Below the pieces are notes generated by a model that worked only from the letters and a program-made list of their open reading frames with translations, ran no database searches and was not told the origin of the DNA. The position numbers and the translations under genes were made by a program. A stretch of DNA of 64,000 nt, from NCBI GenBank assembly GCA_013399895.1, contig VXBA01005361.1:723356-787355 (forward strand), read 5' to 3'. Positions 29,801 to 41,226 of the stretch are shown one piece after another; position 1 is the stretch's first letter, and every line of letters begins with the position of its first letter. The stretch is from Serilophus lunatus (taxonomy: Eukaryota > Chordata > Aves > Passeriformes > Eurylaimidae).

Positions 29801-30191
29801 CACCTCCTCCTTAGTGCTTTCAAAATGCATGGTAATGCATTTGCCTGACTCTGCCTTCCTGGGGAAGCAAGGAGGACAGCAGGACAGGGCCCAGCCTGGA
29901 ACTTTGTGCTCATGGGGGACAGGAGCTTGTGACCATCACTGCAGGGTCAGATGCTGTCAGGTCAGAGCAGGCTACAAGTAATGCTCAGTCTCACTGCCCT
30001 GGGGACACAGGCTCCAGCTCAGGGCTGAAGGGACAGGCTGCAGCACAGAACTCAGACCTGCAGTGGGACCCAGTGGTTGCTGGTCAAGAGGACTGATTTT
30101 GGACGCCTTTTTCTTAAACTAGGATTTCCCATTTAGCATATTGCTCTCTCAAGTGAGGAACCAGGAGTGAGATCAATGAAGTAATACTTCA

Positions 30192-30290
30192 CAGAAGGAT
30201 AGAGTATGCTGGGTTGGAAGGGACCCAGCAGGACCATTGACTTCAAATCCTGGCCCTGCCCGGGACACCCCAACAATCCCACCTGCTGTG
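30192..30290 (-). mobile_element. CR1 LINE 3' fragment, second subfamily
   Basis: The plus strand has GGGTTGGAAGGGACCCAGCA, then TCCTGGCCCTGCCCGGGACA and CCAACAATCCCACC. This is a CR1 3' end of a different subfamily from the copy at 6775, matching the one at 55341. The boundary to the right is unclear and the element may extend toward 30420. Confidence 0.75.
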
Positions 30291-32980
30291 TTCATCCCAG
30301 TGGTACAGCGATGTCATGGATGTTTCCACATAGCCTGAGATCGTGCCTGCATCTACCCCAGCAGACTGTGATGGTCTCCAGAGGTGCAGCTACGAGAACT
30401 CCGGGGCACTGATCCTTGGCTCAGAGGGCGGATGATCTGGGCCTTGGCCCCACCACTCCTGCTCACCTCCTTGCTGTGTGAGCTGTAGTTCACATCTTGT
30501 TCTTCCTCAAGAAAACAAAAACATCCTTCTCACATACCAAGCTTTCCTTCTCACACTTAGGTCACATTCTCTTGGAAAGTTTCTCAGAAGAGAAAACAGA
30601 GCAGCTCTTGGACTATTTTCGATTTTTCCTTTCAGTTCACAGGGGCTGAAGTGATGGGGACTGCAGTGAAACACTGTTTGACAGGCCAGTGCTGTGGGCA
30701 CACTGCCTGACATGGGCGCCAGGCAGCGGCCTGAGGACTTCAGGGTGTTGGAGTGTTTGAGATGAAGCAATCCAAGCAGGGTATGGCCTGTGTCCAGACT
30801 GCTGGAGGAACTTACGGAAAAAAAACTTTCCTGTGGCCTGGGCCTTCTTTTGAATGGCAGCACTGGGGGAAAGCCACTCCATTCTAGGTCCAAAGCTTGT
30901 TCTTATTCTTGAAGCTCAGACATCTAATCTGGTCCCATGTAAGGATGGAAGGTTGGAAGGAAATATTTCCTTTGAGATCCTTGTCTAGTGGCCAAGTTGC
31001 AGGTACAAACAATGACTGGTTATGTCATCTACTAGGCAAAAGGTGCAGTCACACTGAACTCCCAGTACCAATACAAAGCCTGCCTGTATTCTTGTTCCCA
31101 GCCTTTCCTGTAACTGTTCCCAACTCACACAAGCAAAGGCTAATGGTGAGAGAAAATTAGCTCTTATCCTTTTCATTTCATAATTAATGCTTGCTACTAT
31201 CCTCATCAGTAGGTGTCTCATGGAATTTCCCATACTTTGCTTTGCCCCAAGCAGAAAGAGAATAAATTAGACAAATTACTGTACTGCTCCAGCATGGACA
31301 ACTCTCCAGTGATGCACACAGCTGGTCTGAATGCACAACCAGTAGCTGAATGACTTCAGAACTACCCAATACTTGTGGATGCGTCTGTGCTGACTGCAAT
31401 ATTACAAACAGCAGTTGTATCTGCAGTGAGGCAGCTGAAGAAAGACCCAGTGTCCAGAGATCTCTATTGTGGAAGAGCTCAGGTTTTGTTCCAGAGTTGG
31501 AAATGCAGATCATTCTCTTCCTCTTTATAGTTTAGTGAAAAGAGGCCAAAAAGAACAGTGGTTTGGGTTTGTTGGTTTCTGAGTTTTTTATAGTGAAATG
31601 CCTTGAAAACACTTTCTGTCTTTCTGTCTTTTTTAAAAAAAATACTATTTTTACAATCAAACACCAGTATTACAAACAGTGATAGAGAAGTGCACCATCA
31701 CCTTCCTTTACTTAAAACAAACAGAAGTGCAGAAGGAACTTCAATGTTCAAATAGGTTTCAATTCAAATTCCAGCTGTGCATTATATAAAACTTAGACAT
31801 TTTTCATGTTTTACAAGTTCTTCACATGTGAACTTTGACTTACCTTATTGCCTAAATTTGCTCTGAGCATGGAGTTCTCACTAAGAACCAAACTAAAGCC
31901 TCAGTCAGATACTGCCCAAGGAGTCTGTTAGGGAAAACAAAACTTGAAAATGCAAAGCCACAGTCACATTTCATTGCTAGATATGACTGTTTTAATGACA
32001 AAGGAGTTTGAAAAAGTGTAAAATAGCCTGAACAAAAGTAAACATTCATTTTCCACTCCACATTTTTATGTATCGCTTGTGCCAGAAAAATTTTGGTTTT
32101 TTTGGTTTTTTGGGGGGTTTTATAAGTGATTTATTTATGTGAAGAAAAAGAAGAAAATATTCTTCAGAGGAACAGATATTCCCATTCTTCTATTAACGTT
32201 ATTCCATGGGTTGAAACTGCTGGGAAATTACCATTACAAGATCTATTGCAAAGATCACAGCAATTCTAAGGATGTGATTTCCAAAGATATTGTTTCAGCA
32301 TGAGCTTCTTTTAGATAACAAAAGGATTCAAGAGTTCCCATGACTGGAACTTTTTAATATCGTTTTCCACGTCAGTTTCTTTATGTCAAAACATGACAGA
32401 GCAGCTTCTTGCTCCATGAGAAAAGAGATTTAATTCCTATAAATACAGGATCTTTAATAGGATGGCTCTTCTCTCCTTGGCTGTTTATTTTCAGAAACCT
32501 TATAGGAATTTAGTGTCTTAAGGCCTTTGTTCCTTTATCTTATCTGCTTGAATTTTACTGAGTGCAAAGGTTACTGAGGGCATGATGAAAAAGTGAATGT
32601 CAAAGCCTCATAAAATGTATTTCTTAGGAACCTAAGATGAAGATAAATAAGTTTTCAAACATTTTTAGATAAACCTCTGGTTGGAGAACTTTGGAGGATA
32701 CGACTTTCCTGTCTTGTCTCTGAGCTCAGCTGGGAGCAGTGAATGTGGAATTTCTCAGGCTCTTTCTCCTCTTCCCACATCTCATTGTTACTGAGCCAAA
32801 ATAAAAGAACCAGGAGTCTATTTTTACAGTAGGTTGTTCTAGCTAAATACATCCATCATCTTCTGAAGATACTATGTGTGGGTGAAACTTCTCTTTTCAT
32901 TCCAAATTAGGCTAAATTTTACAAATGAAATTTGCAGTTCAGGCAGAGACCAGCAAACCTGACCCTGTTTACAGAAGTAT

Positions 32981-33680
32981 GTGGACAGGCTGGATCGTGG
33001 GTCAAGGCCAATTGTATGAGGTTCAACAAGGTCGAGTGTTGCCTCCTGTCTTTGGGTCACAACAGCCCCCTGCAGTTCCAGGCTGGGAGATGAACAGCTG
33101 GAAAGCTGGAGAAGGACCTGGAAGTGCTGGTGACAGTGGCTGAACATTGAGATGGGCAATGAGGCCAAGGGCACCTGCCTTGGATCAGCAATAATGTGGC
33201 AGCAGGACCAGGGCAGAGATTGTTCCTCTGTGCTGGGCACTGATGAGGCTTGAGATGCTGGAGCATGTCCAGAGAAGGGCAATGGAGCAGGAGAAGGGTC
33301 TGGAGCACAAGTTTGATGAGGAGCTGCTGAGGGAGCTCAGTCTGGAGAAAAGGAGTCTCAGGGAGGACCTTCTTGCTCTCTACAACTCCCTGACAGGAGC
33401 CAGGTGGGAGGTCAGTCTCTTCTCTCAGGTAACAAGTGACAGAGGAAACGGCCTCAAATTGCACCAAGGAAGGTTTAGGTTGGATATTAGGGAAAACTTC
33501 ACTGAAAGGGTGATCAGGTAGTGGTCCAGGCTGCCCAGGGAAGGGATGGAATCCCTATCCCTGGGAGTGTTCAAAAGGTATGTGGTTGTGGCACTTGGGG
33601 GTGTGATTGAGTGGGGAACCCAGTGGTACCGAGTCAATGGATGGATGCAGAGGCATTTTCCAGCCTTAATGATTCCATTA
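32981..33680 (+). mobile_element. CR1 LINE 3' fragment, about 700 bp
   Basis: This is the longest CR1 copy in the window. It begins at GACAGGCTGGATCGTGGGTC, passes through AATTGTATGAGGTTCAACAA and TGGAGCATGTCCAGAGAAGG, then the 3' UTR block around GGTTTAGGTTGGATATTAGG, and ends near CCTTAATGATTCCATTA. Frames inside it are fragments of the old 3' region and not genes. Confidence 0.92.
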
Positions 33681-34349
33681 TGCCATTCACCAGCACACCA
33701 CTGCCAGCTGCACATGAGATACTTCACAGGTTTTAGGTTGCCTGACTTGCCCCTCCAGCTTCTAGTGTGGATTCACAGAAAAAAGGCAGAGGGAACATTG
33801 CACCCTGCTGCTAAAGCTTGGAAGTCTCTGCAGGATAGATTTGTCCAAGATATTTCTGTTGAAAGCATCTATAAATAGCTTGCATAACGCCTCGAGAGTG
33901 TTATGGAATTATTGGGAGTTTTGCCTGATTAGAAGAAATAAGAAGCAAAATCTCTGAGAAAGAAGCTCAGGATTTTTCATAGCAATAAAAACCAGAAATT
34001 GAAGGGCTGTAGATCTATTCATGTGCTTAAAACTAAGAACATACTCAAGTGTTTTGCTCAGCTGGAGATACTTTGCCTGTGAAATAATGTTGGTCCTTAT
34101 GTCCTTATTGTCCTGATACAGAAGTGGTCATAAAATGGCTTATCCCCAACGTATGTGTTACATCAGAACTTTGTTGCTATCAAATAATTTATTCAGTGTG
34201 TTTGGATTCCCTTCCTTTCCTTACCTGATCCCTGGAAGCAATTTCTCTGTAGATGTCTAGAGAAAAAAGAAAAACGATTGTCTGCTAGAGAAAAGACTGC
34301 AGCATCCTTGGAGCAAAAGACACATCAAATCACAGCTCACAGATCCTGT

Positions 34350-34550
34350 ACACCTTCCACTATCCCAGGTGGCTCCAAGCCCTGAACAACCTTGGACACT
34401 TCCAGGAATGGGACAGCCACAGTTTCTCTGGACAACCTGAGCCAAGACCTCTCAACCCTCACAGGGAAGAATTTTTTCCTAACGTCCAATCTAAACTTTT
34501 TTTGTTTGAAAGCATTCCCCTTCTCCTGTCACAGCATGCTTTTGTAAATA
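34350..34550 (-). mobile_element. CR1 LINE 3' fragment, truncated at its 3' end
   Basis: It contains CCTTCCACTATCCCAGGTGG, GGACACTTCCAGGAATGGGA and TTTTTTCCTAACGTCCAATC, then degraded CR1 sequence (AAAGCATTCCCCTTCTCCTG). The terminal TTCTATGATTCTATG tail is missing, so the 3' end is lost or too diverged to see. Confidence 0.85.
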
Positions 34551-36793
34551 ATATAAAAAAGCACTAAGGAGTGCTCTGTATTTCTCCTGGGGCAATTATC
34601 TTGTTCAGGTTAGTCATGCCCACCCTTCACAATGCTTTCCTATGGATTCCAAAAATGTGTTTTTGCATCTCTTCAACTCACAGGTAGCTAACAACACTCT
34701 CTCTTTGGAGCAGTTTGATTCGTATTCTTGCACGACTACAGCTTAAATAAAACACTTTTCTTGCACTGATTTCAAGGTACTTTATATTAGGCCTTGAGAA
34801 TCAAAGTGCATTCTCCAGGGGAAGTTACAGGTGAGGCAAGAGGGGTATGTCCACAGATTTTAGGCCACCACATATTCACTTACTGCAGTAGTAGACAGGT
34901 CAGCTTTTCTTCTAGTCAGGCACAAAGCCCCTTCTCTCACATGCACATCAAATCTGATGAGATGCTGTCTGAAGCATCTCACTAAACTGGAATAGAGAGA
35001 GGACTCTGCACCTCAAAAAGTGTGTGTACTGCTTTATGTAAATGGTATTTGCACAGAATATTTGTTTTCATGGGATTTACAATAGGACAACAAAGCTCAG
35101 CCCTAATTTTTCTTCTGAAGTCTCAGATAACTTGCTTATTTGGGGTACTCACACTTAGGGGTGGACTCGTGGCATGTCTTTGAAAACCTCTCAGAGTTTC
35201 TTTTTCTCCAGCACAGAGTTGAAGCTCCTTACATTCCTCCTTTTTAGCTGTGTCTGTTTCAATCATGTGAGTGGTGTTGCAGGATGATTTCAAACTGAGA
35301 TAAAAGGATTAGATGAATCTCACTCCTTTACACAAAACCCAATAACCTTTAATTCTCTTTTGCAGCGAAGTCAGTGCAACAGTCAAAGCTTTTATCACCT
35401 GTGGTAGTGAGTTGATATTCTGCTTGGAATCTAAATTATATTGGGTTTTGCTAAGGAATAGCTTCAGAAGATAGTTTTGCATTCATATACCAGAAAGCCA
35501 AGAGTTTTCCTCAGTTGAAAACCTTTCTGCTAAACCCACAGATTGTCATTAACTTTTGTAAATGGGGATTCTCAGGAGGAGCTGGCCTGATGCCCTCTAA
35601 AGACACTGAACTACACCTGTGGCCTTCAATGGGTATTAGACATGACTAGCAACTGCAGAGGTGTCCTGCAGAGATTGAGAGACACCAGCTCAATCACTGG
35701 TGCAGGAATATGCCTCACTAACATAAATGATAAGAGAAATGTGGATTTTTAATATGGCCAAAATGTTACCAATTACGCTGGATCTTAGCTAATCAAGAGC
35801 ATCAATCATCAATGACATTCAAAGAATACGATTTCTAGATTTACTTAAAGTTTTCTGAAGTTACCATTACTTAACCATGGCCCAACACATATTTTTCTGA
35901 ATAGATTTGAACAGCTTAACTACCCATCAACATGGAAAGTAGGAATTCTCATATTTTGTGTGACTCAAGACCAGAGTTGAGGAGATAAGGTGCAAGCGAG
36001 CAAAGATTTCACCTTCCCAGCCTTCACAATTGCCTGCTCTGCCTGGCACCTAAGACTTGCCTTCAGAGAACATACTCCACAGCCACCAACTTCCCCTGAT
36101 CTCAAAACATGCAATATGGAAGTACATATAAAACATTTTATTTTCAGAGCAGTGGGGTTTGGCTTTCCTCCTATTAAAGCCTTCAGAAAGGCTGTCCAAG
36201 GACGCCGTGCAGGAGTCAGCAGTTTCCTCCAGCCAGACAATCACATTGCTGCCAGTCCCTTGGGAGATGAGCATCTGTTACTAAGCAACTGGAGAAGCAA
36301 TTTGGGAGCAGGCACCACCCTCCCCACTCTCTCCTTGCAAACCTGTCACAGCCCCAGCTACTCTATGCAAGTAATCCTTTCCACAAAGGCAGAAGGTTAA
36401 TGTAAGAAGATTATACATTTCCAGAAATAAAACTACTTCATCACTCCTCTAATCTATAGTTAGAGCATGTTTAGTATATAATTTTCTCCACAACCACTGG
36501 ATACTTAATGCAACAACTGATCAGTCAAAAGCTGTTTCTAGGTCAGAGACATGGCTTGGGTAAAACATTTAAGTGATTTCCTCTCTTGGTCAGCCCTAGG
36601 CCTGCTTGCCTTTACAGCTCAGATAGACCTCTTGTCTGAGGGCTTTTTCCTCTTTGAGAGACTGCCAATAACTTCAAAAGCCAAAGTTATTTATATGCAC
36701 GCATTATATGGATCTCCATGTTACACACTGATGGATTTAATTAAGAATTAGCCCATTTTGCATCAATCTTTAATGATACAATAGGTTGTTGGG

Positions 36794-36946
36794 ATAGAGT
36801 CAGAGTGGTTTGGGCTGGAATGTATCTTAAAGGTGATCTCATTTCAACCCCTTGCCATGGGCAGGGACACCTTCCACTAGACCAGGTTGCTCAATCCAAC
36901 CTGGCCTGGAATGCTTCTAGGGAGGGAGAATCCACAACCTCTCCCT
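36794..36946 (-). mobile_element. CR1 LINE 3' fragment, left arm of an inverted pair
   Basis: The plus strand has AGTGGTTTGGGCTGGAATGT, TTGCCATGGGCAGGGACACC and AACCTGGCCTGGAATGCTTC, the reverse complement of a CR1 3' end. It abuts an opposite CR1 piece at 36956. Confidence 0.88.
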
Positions 36947-36955
36947 GAATGGGCT

Positions 36956-37030
36956 CAAGGCCAGGCTGGATGGGGCTCTGAGTAACCTGGTTCAGTAGAA
37001 GGTGTCCCTGCCCATAACAGGGGAGTGGAT
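36956..37030 (+). mobile_element. CR1 LINE 3' fragment, right arm of an inverted pair
   Basis: It reads CAAGGCCAGGCTGGATGGGG, AACCTGGTTCAGTAGAAGGT and GTCCCTGCCCATAACAGGGG in plus orientation. It covers the same part of the consensus as the left arm, so the two can pair. Confidence 0.85.
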
Positions 37031-40000
37031 CTTGTGTTAACTTTTATATTTACTTTTGGTACTTTGTTGCTACTTTCCTTCATCCTTGGTCTTAAGTATT
37101 TTGAATTGCATCTTTTTCATAATTTCTAGCAATGATGTAGGGTTGCAGTTGAAGAGAATCCCAACAAATTCATTGCCTTGACTAACTGGTTTGGTTCTCT
37201 TGCAAAAGCTGTCATGCCATGTTTACATTGCTTTGTGGTATTTTCCTCATGGGAAGAGTCAATGTGCGTGTTAAGTCATTCAAATGGACCTTTTTGATCA
37301 TCATATGAGCTATAACTTTGGCTCTATGCTTTCTTTTATTCTAGAAAAATCCATTTATTTTTTCTTGACAATTTTAGATGGCATTTTTGAAGCTTTCCTA
37401 AGAGTCACATAAGCACAACATTTAAACACAGAGAAAAGTTTAAACCTGTTGGCCATACTACCAGATGATGCTTCACGAAATAACTTTTTTAAAACAAATT
37501 TCTTTGTCATCAAAAATCAACATGTTTCCCAGGAGTTCATAGTAACAGCTGCTTCCTGTGTGATTAACATTTTGTAACATTCAAGCAGGACAATTCCCAA
37601 CCTTTCTTTTCCAAATAGGACAGCAACATTTAAATACTCGATTTCTTCTTCCCCCTATATCATCACCTACTTGGATGGGAAGATATTTATGTTCACTGTC
37701 TATAGAAGAAAAATGTATAATGAAATAAACAGTGATAGTAAGGAATAGAAAAAACCTCAAAGCATCTGCTAAACTATTTCACAAATATTAACAATAGATT
37801 TAGCAACACATCTTAATTCTGTGGAAGGCTAACACAAGCAGACAAGTCTGCTTTGACAATATGTATGCACAGCCTTAAGATATTAGTGCTTTACAACAGT
37901 GCATCGGATCAGGAGAGCAGCCGACTCCAGAGAAGAAAAATTACTGCATAGGGTATCATCTTGTGAAGAGAGAGACCAGAGAAACACCCAACCAAACCGG
38001 GACTTGCATGGCTTGATTGTTGTTCTGACTTTATTGCCATTCTGACTAAAACCCAAGTTAGATAGATTACTAAATCTACTGCTGTTTAGCCTTGAGAGAA
38101 TGAGAATACTGAACTGTTTCCTGTTTAAGTAATGTGTGTAGGTGACCTTATTTGCTACTGGCACTTGGAGGCTACTGCTACACAGCTCTCATCATTTTTC
38201 CAGCATTTATAGCCCCTGTGCCTGCAGTTTGCCTGCTTTCAACTGTGTTTCCCAGCTGCAACAGAGGAGTGTGGTCCTTGTATTTCCTCCAAACACACTT
38301 CTGGCCCAGGTGCTTCAAGTACATCTGAGTCTTCCTAGCCCAGACTAAATGGTACATTTGCACACACACTTTAATGTGCCAATTTGAAACTTGTACATTG
38401 TGTGTTTGATGTGAGGGAAGAAGAGTTGTCTGTGGTCTACACCAAGTTTAGGTGTAGAAATTCATCCAGTCCATTGCAGGAGTTGCTTTTGTGTTCTACA
38501 TTTTATCCAACTCTATATATTCAGTATAATGATTACATCTCCTTCCAGCTCTCTTCAGCAAAGACTTCTGCCCTTAAGACATCATGGTTTACCGAAGAAT
38601 TTTGTTGAAAGTTTGTAGAGGATCCAACAAAATCCTAAGTGCTTCTGTGCTACAGCTAGTGGTGGTTTCTATTACGGTAGCTCAAGATTTAACCTTGACA
38701 TTTCAGTGGAGACTAAAACTAGTAAAACTACTTTTATCACCAGTAAAAGCATGTCCAAGGCAAAAAAGAAGCGCAAGTATTAATAAAGAGGCAGCAAATA
38801 TTCTATAACAAATGTTCTTTACTTTGGTCTTCAGAAATTAACCACTTCAATTTTGGAAAAGGAATCTCCAACTGTGGTAAAATGAAAAGAAATGCAGGAT
38901 TTTCTTAGTTTTTTCACTGTCACCATGAATCTTTTTGCATAAATTCTTAAAGTTTGTCTAGCATATTGGGGGATGATAGTTCACCATCATTATAGCTTTG
39001 AGTCTTCTAAACACATTATTAACAGTTAATGATTTCTAATTATGGTTTCTGTAGTAATTAAATTATTGGCTTTTTTCCAAATATTAAATTAGGGTTTTTG
39101 CATCTCTTCTCCAGGCAGACACACATTTGGCATGTCAGTAGGTAGCCCAAATACTGCATTGTCTGTGTTTATACATAGACAATGGCTCCTGCAACAGAGC
39201 TGTGATATATTGATGAAATCAAAGTATTTGTTGCTGCAAAGTGATCAGTGTTAGTTTTATGTAAGGCCTGCCACAAATCAAGCCATTTAATCTGAAGGTA
39301 ATTGCAATTTAAAAATCCCTGCAATTTAAAAAAAAAATCAATACTTCAAACAGAAATCTTATTTGAGAAGAGCTATGAATGATCCTTCCTATAATTTGAT
39401 TGTGAGATGAAGCTACAATCATATTACTTGACCCTCTGGGATTATCAGAGAGTAATCAGCTGTTGGAACAGTTTAGCAAGGGAAGATCCACACACATCAG
39501 CACTGGAACCTTTACATCAGCCTCACCACCTTTCTAAAACATTACAAGTTACTCCACATAGTGCAGCAGTCCCTGCATGAAATACCTGGTTTGTGGTAGG
39601 CAGAGGCCAGAAGTCTTTTTATGGGAAACTATTTGAAGATTTACTATAAGAAGGGAAGAAAACCCTCAATATTACCAGGTCATCACTCAAGCAGTGAAAG
39701 TAGCCCAAAGGAACTATTGCCTTCAGCAGTGAAAATTAAAATTACAGGCTGGGATGGGCTTCAGGCAGCAAGCAGAAGTACAATAAAGATCTAAATATTA
39801 CCATAATGCACAGTCAAGTTTTTGTAGGTTTTCACTTAAAATGTTTAAAAAAGGATAAGAGGTGACTGCAACCTACTGCCTTGTATCAAGAGAAGCAGCT
39901 TTAACTTAAAGTGCTCAATAGAATTCAAACAATACAAAATACTTTACCAAAACCAATATTTGTGCTCTGTGAGAGCACAGTGTGCTATCTATTATTGCCA

Positions 40001-40628
40001 GCCTCTCACTGATAAAAACTGCATGAAATCTTTATCTAAACCCACAAATAACTAGACACTTACAGTAAAGAAAACAAAAATCATGCTCTCTGCCTGCTCT
40101 CTGCACTGGTATCAGACATAAAAGGCCTAGACTTACACTGTTTTAAGTTTAGACTTGCTGCACAGCCCCACACTTACTGTGCTGTGTCTCAGAACATCAT
40201 TCATTATAATGGACAATTAGACATGAGCAAAATTAGATATGAACAGAAGAAGAAACCAACCAAAACCTTCTGCCTATGTTCAGGCTTCTACTGATTTTTA
40301 GAAAGATTTTTAAAGGACAATGTATTTTTCCATAGGTGTACATGGCAGGGCATAAAAATAGGATGTGTCAGCTCCTAATGCCTATGATTTTCTTCTTTTA
40401 ACAGGAAATGGGACATCTAAACACAGCAGGGCTGTCCTGTGTCAGGTTCCAACCAAGCCAGAAGAGTTCCAGTGAGTTCTTGCAGTGCTCTTGACTTCAG
40501 ACCCCAGGATACTCCAGAGTGCACTTTGGTGTTTTTTCACCCTGAGTAATACACCAAACTCCTCCAAAATGAAAACCATCAGCATGAAAAGCTGAAGCAG
40601 TCAGTATTATGCTTTCTGTTTCGTTTTT
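37031..40628. other. Non-coding stretch between CR1 copies
   Basis: It is AT-rich with no supported gene. A perfect 8-bp hairpin with a 3-base loop lies at 39961-39979 (TGTGCTCT, GTG, AGAGCACA). Nothing else was recognised. Confidence 0.55.
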
Positions 40629-40646
40629 TTGTTGTTGTTGTTGTTT
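40629..40646 (+). repeat. (TTG)n short microsatellite
   Basis: A TGT/TTG run of about six units after a T homopolymer, about 80 bp left of the CR1 copy at 40725. Confidence 0.85.
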
Positions 40647-40724
40647 TAATAAAAAAGCCATAAGTAAGAGTAGGAGGTTTTTTCAATCCTGTCACTGTTG
40701 AAGGGAAGGAAAACAAGTATGGAT

Positions 40725-41226
40725 ATGCATCAAAAGCAGCATGGCCAGCAGGTTGATCCTGTTCCTCTGCTCCATTCTGACAACACCCCACCTGCACCAT
40801 CGTGTCCAGCTCTGGAGTCCTCAGCACAGGAAAGACGTGGATCTCTTGGAGCAGGTTCAGATGAGTGTTGTTCAGCCTGGAGAAGAGAATTCTACAGGGA
40901 GACCTTATTGCAGACTTTCAATGCTTGTAAGAAAGGTGACAACAGACTTTTTAGTGGAGCCTGTCGTGATAAGGACAAGGAGTAACAGCTTTAAAGAGGG
41001 CAGATTCAGACTAGATACAAGGAAGAACTTTTTTTATGATGAGGATGCTGAAGCACTAGTGGTGGTTGCACAGAGGTTACAGATGTTCCATCCCTGGAAA
41101 CATTCAAGGCCAGGTTGGATGAGTCTCTAGCAACCTGGTTTAGTTGAAGATGTTCCTGCCCATGGCAGGGAGCGTGGATTAAATGGCCTGTGGAGGTCTC
41201 TTCCAGCCCAAATCCTTCTATGACCC
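40725..41226 (+). mobile_element. CR1 LINE 3' fragment, about 500 bp
   Basis: It begins near AGCATGGCCAGCAGGTTGAT, passes GTGTCCAGCTCTGGAGTCCT, AGATTCAGACTAGATACAAG and CAAGGCCAGGTTGGATGAGT, and ends at AAATCCTTCTATGAC. It is a standard 5'-truncated CR1 copy, diverged and with small indels. Confidence 0.92.

Larger units (their letters stand above)
6997..30191. other. 23-kb gene-poor stretch
   Basis: No frame above 138 codons and none with recognisable protein content. I saw no clear CR1 copy, LTR element, tRNA or rRNA. It holds a 25-bp-period duplication at 14796, the CCA run at 11144, and a perfect 8-bp stem with a two-base loop at 9638-9655. The sequence is AT-rich and CpG-poor. Noncoding SLC6A1 exons or conserved enhancers could be present but cannot be recognised by reading alone. 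Confidence 0.55.

Noticed and set aside
39961..39979. Perfect 8-bp hairpin with a 3-base loop, possible small RNA
   Set aside because: The stem is too short for a microRNA precursor and many such hairpins occur by chance in 64 kb.
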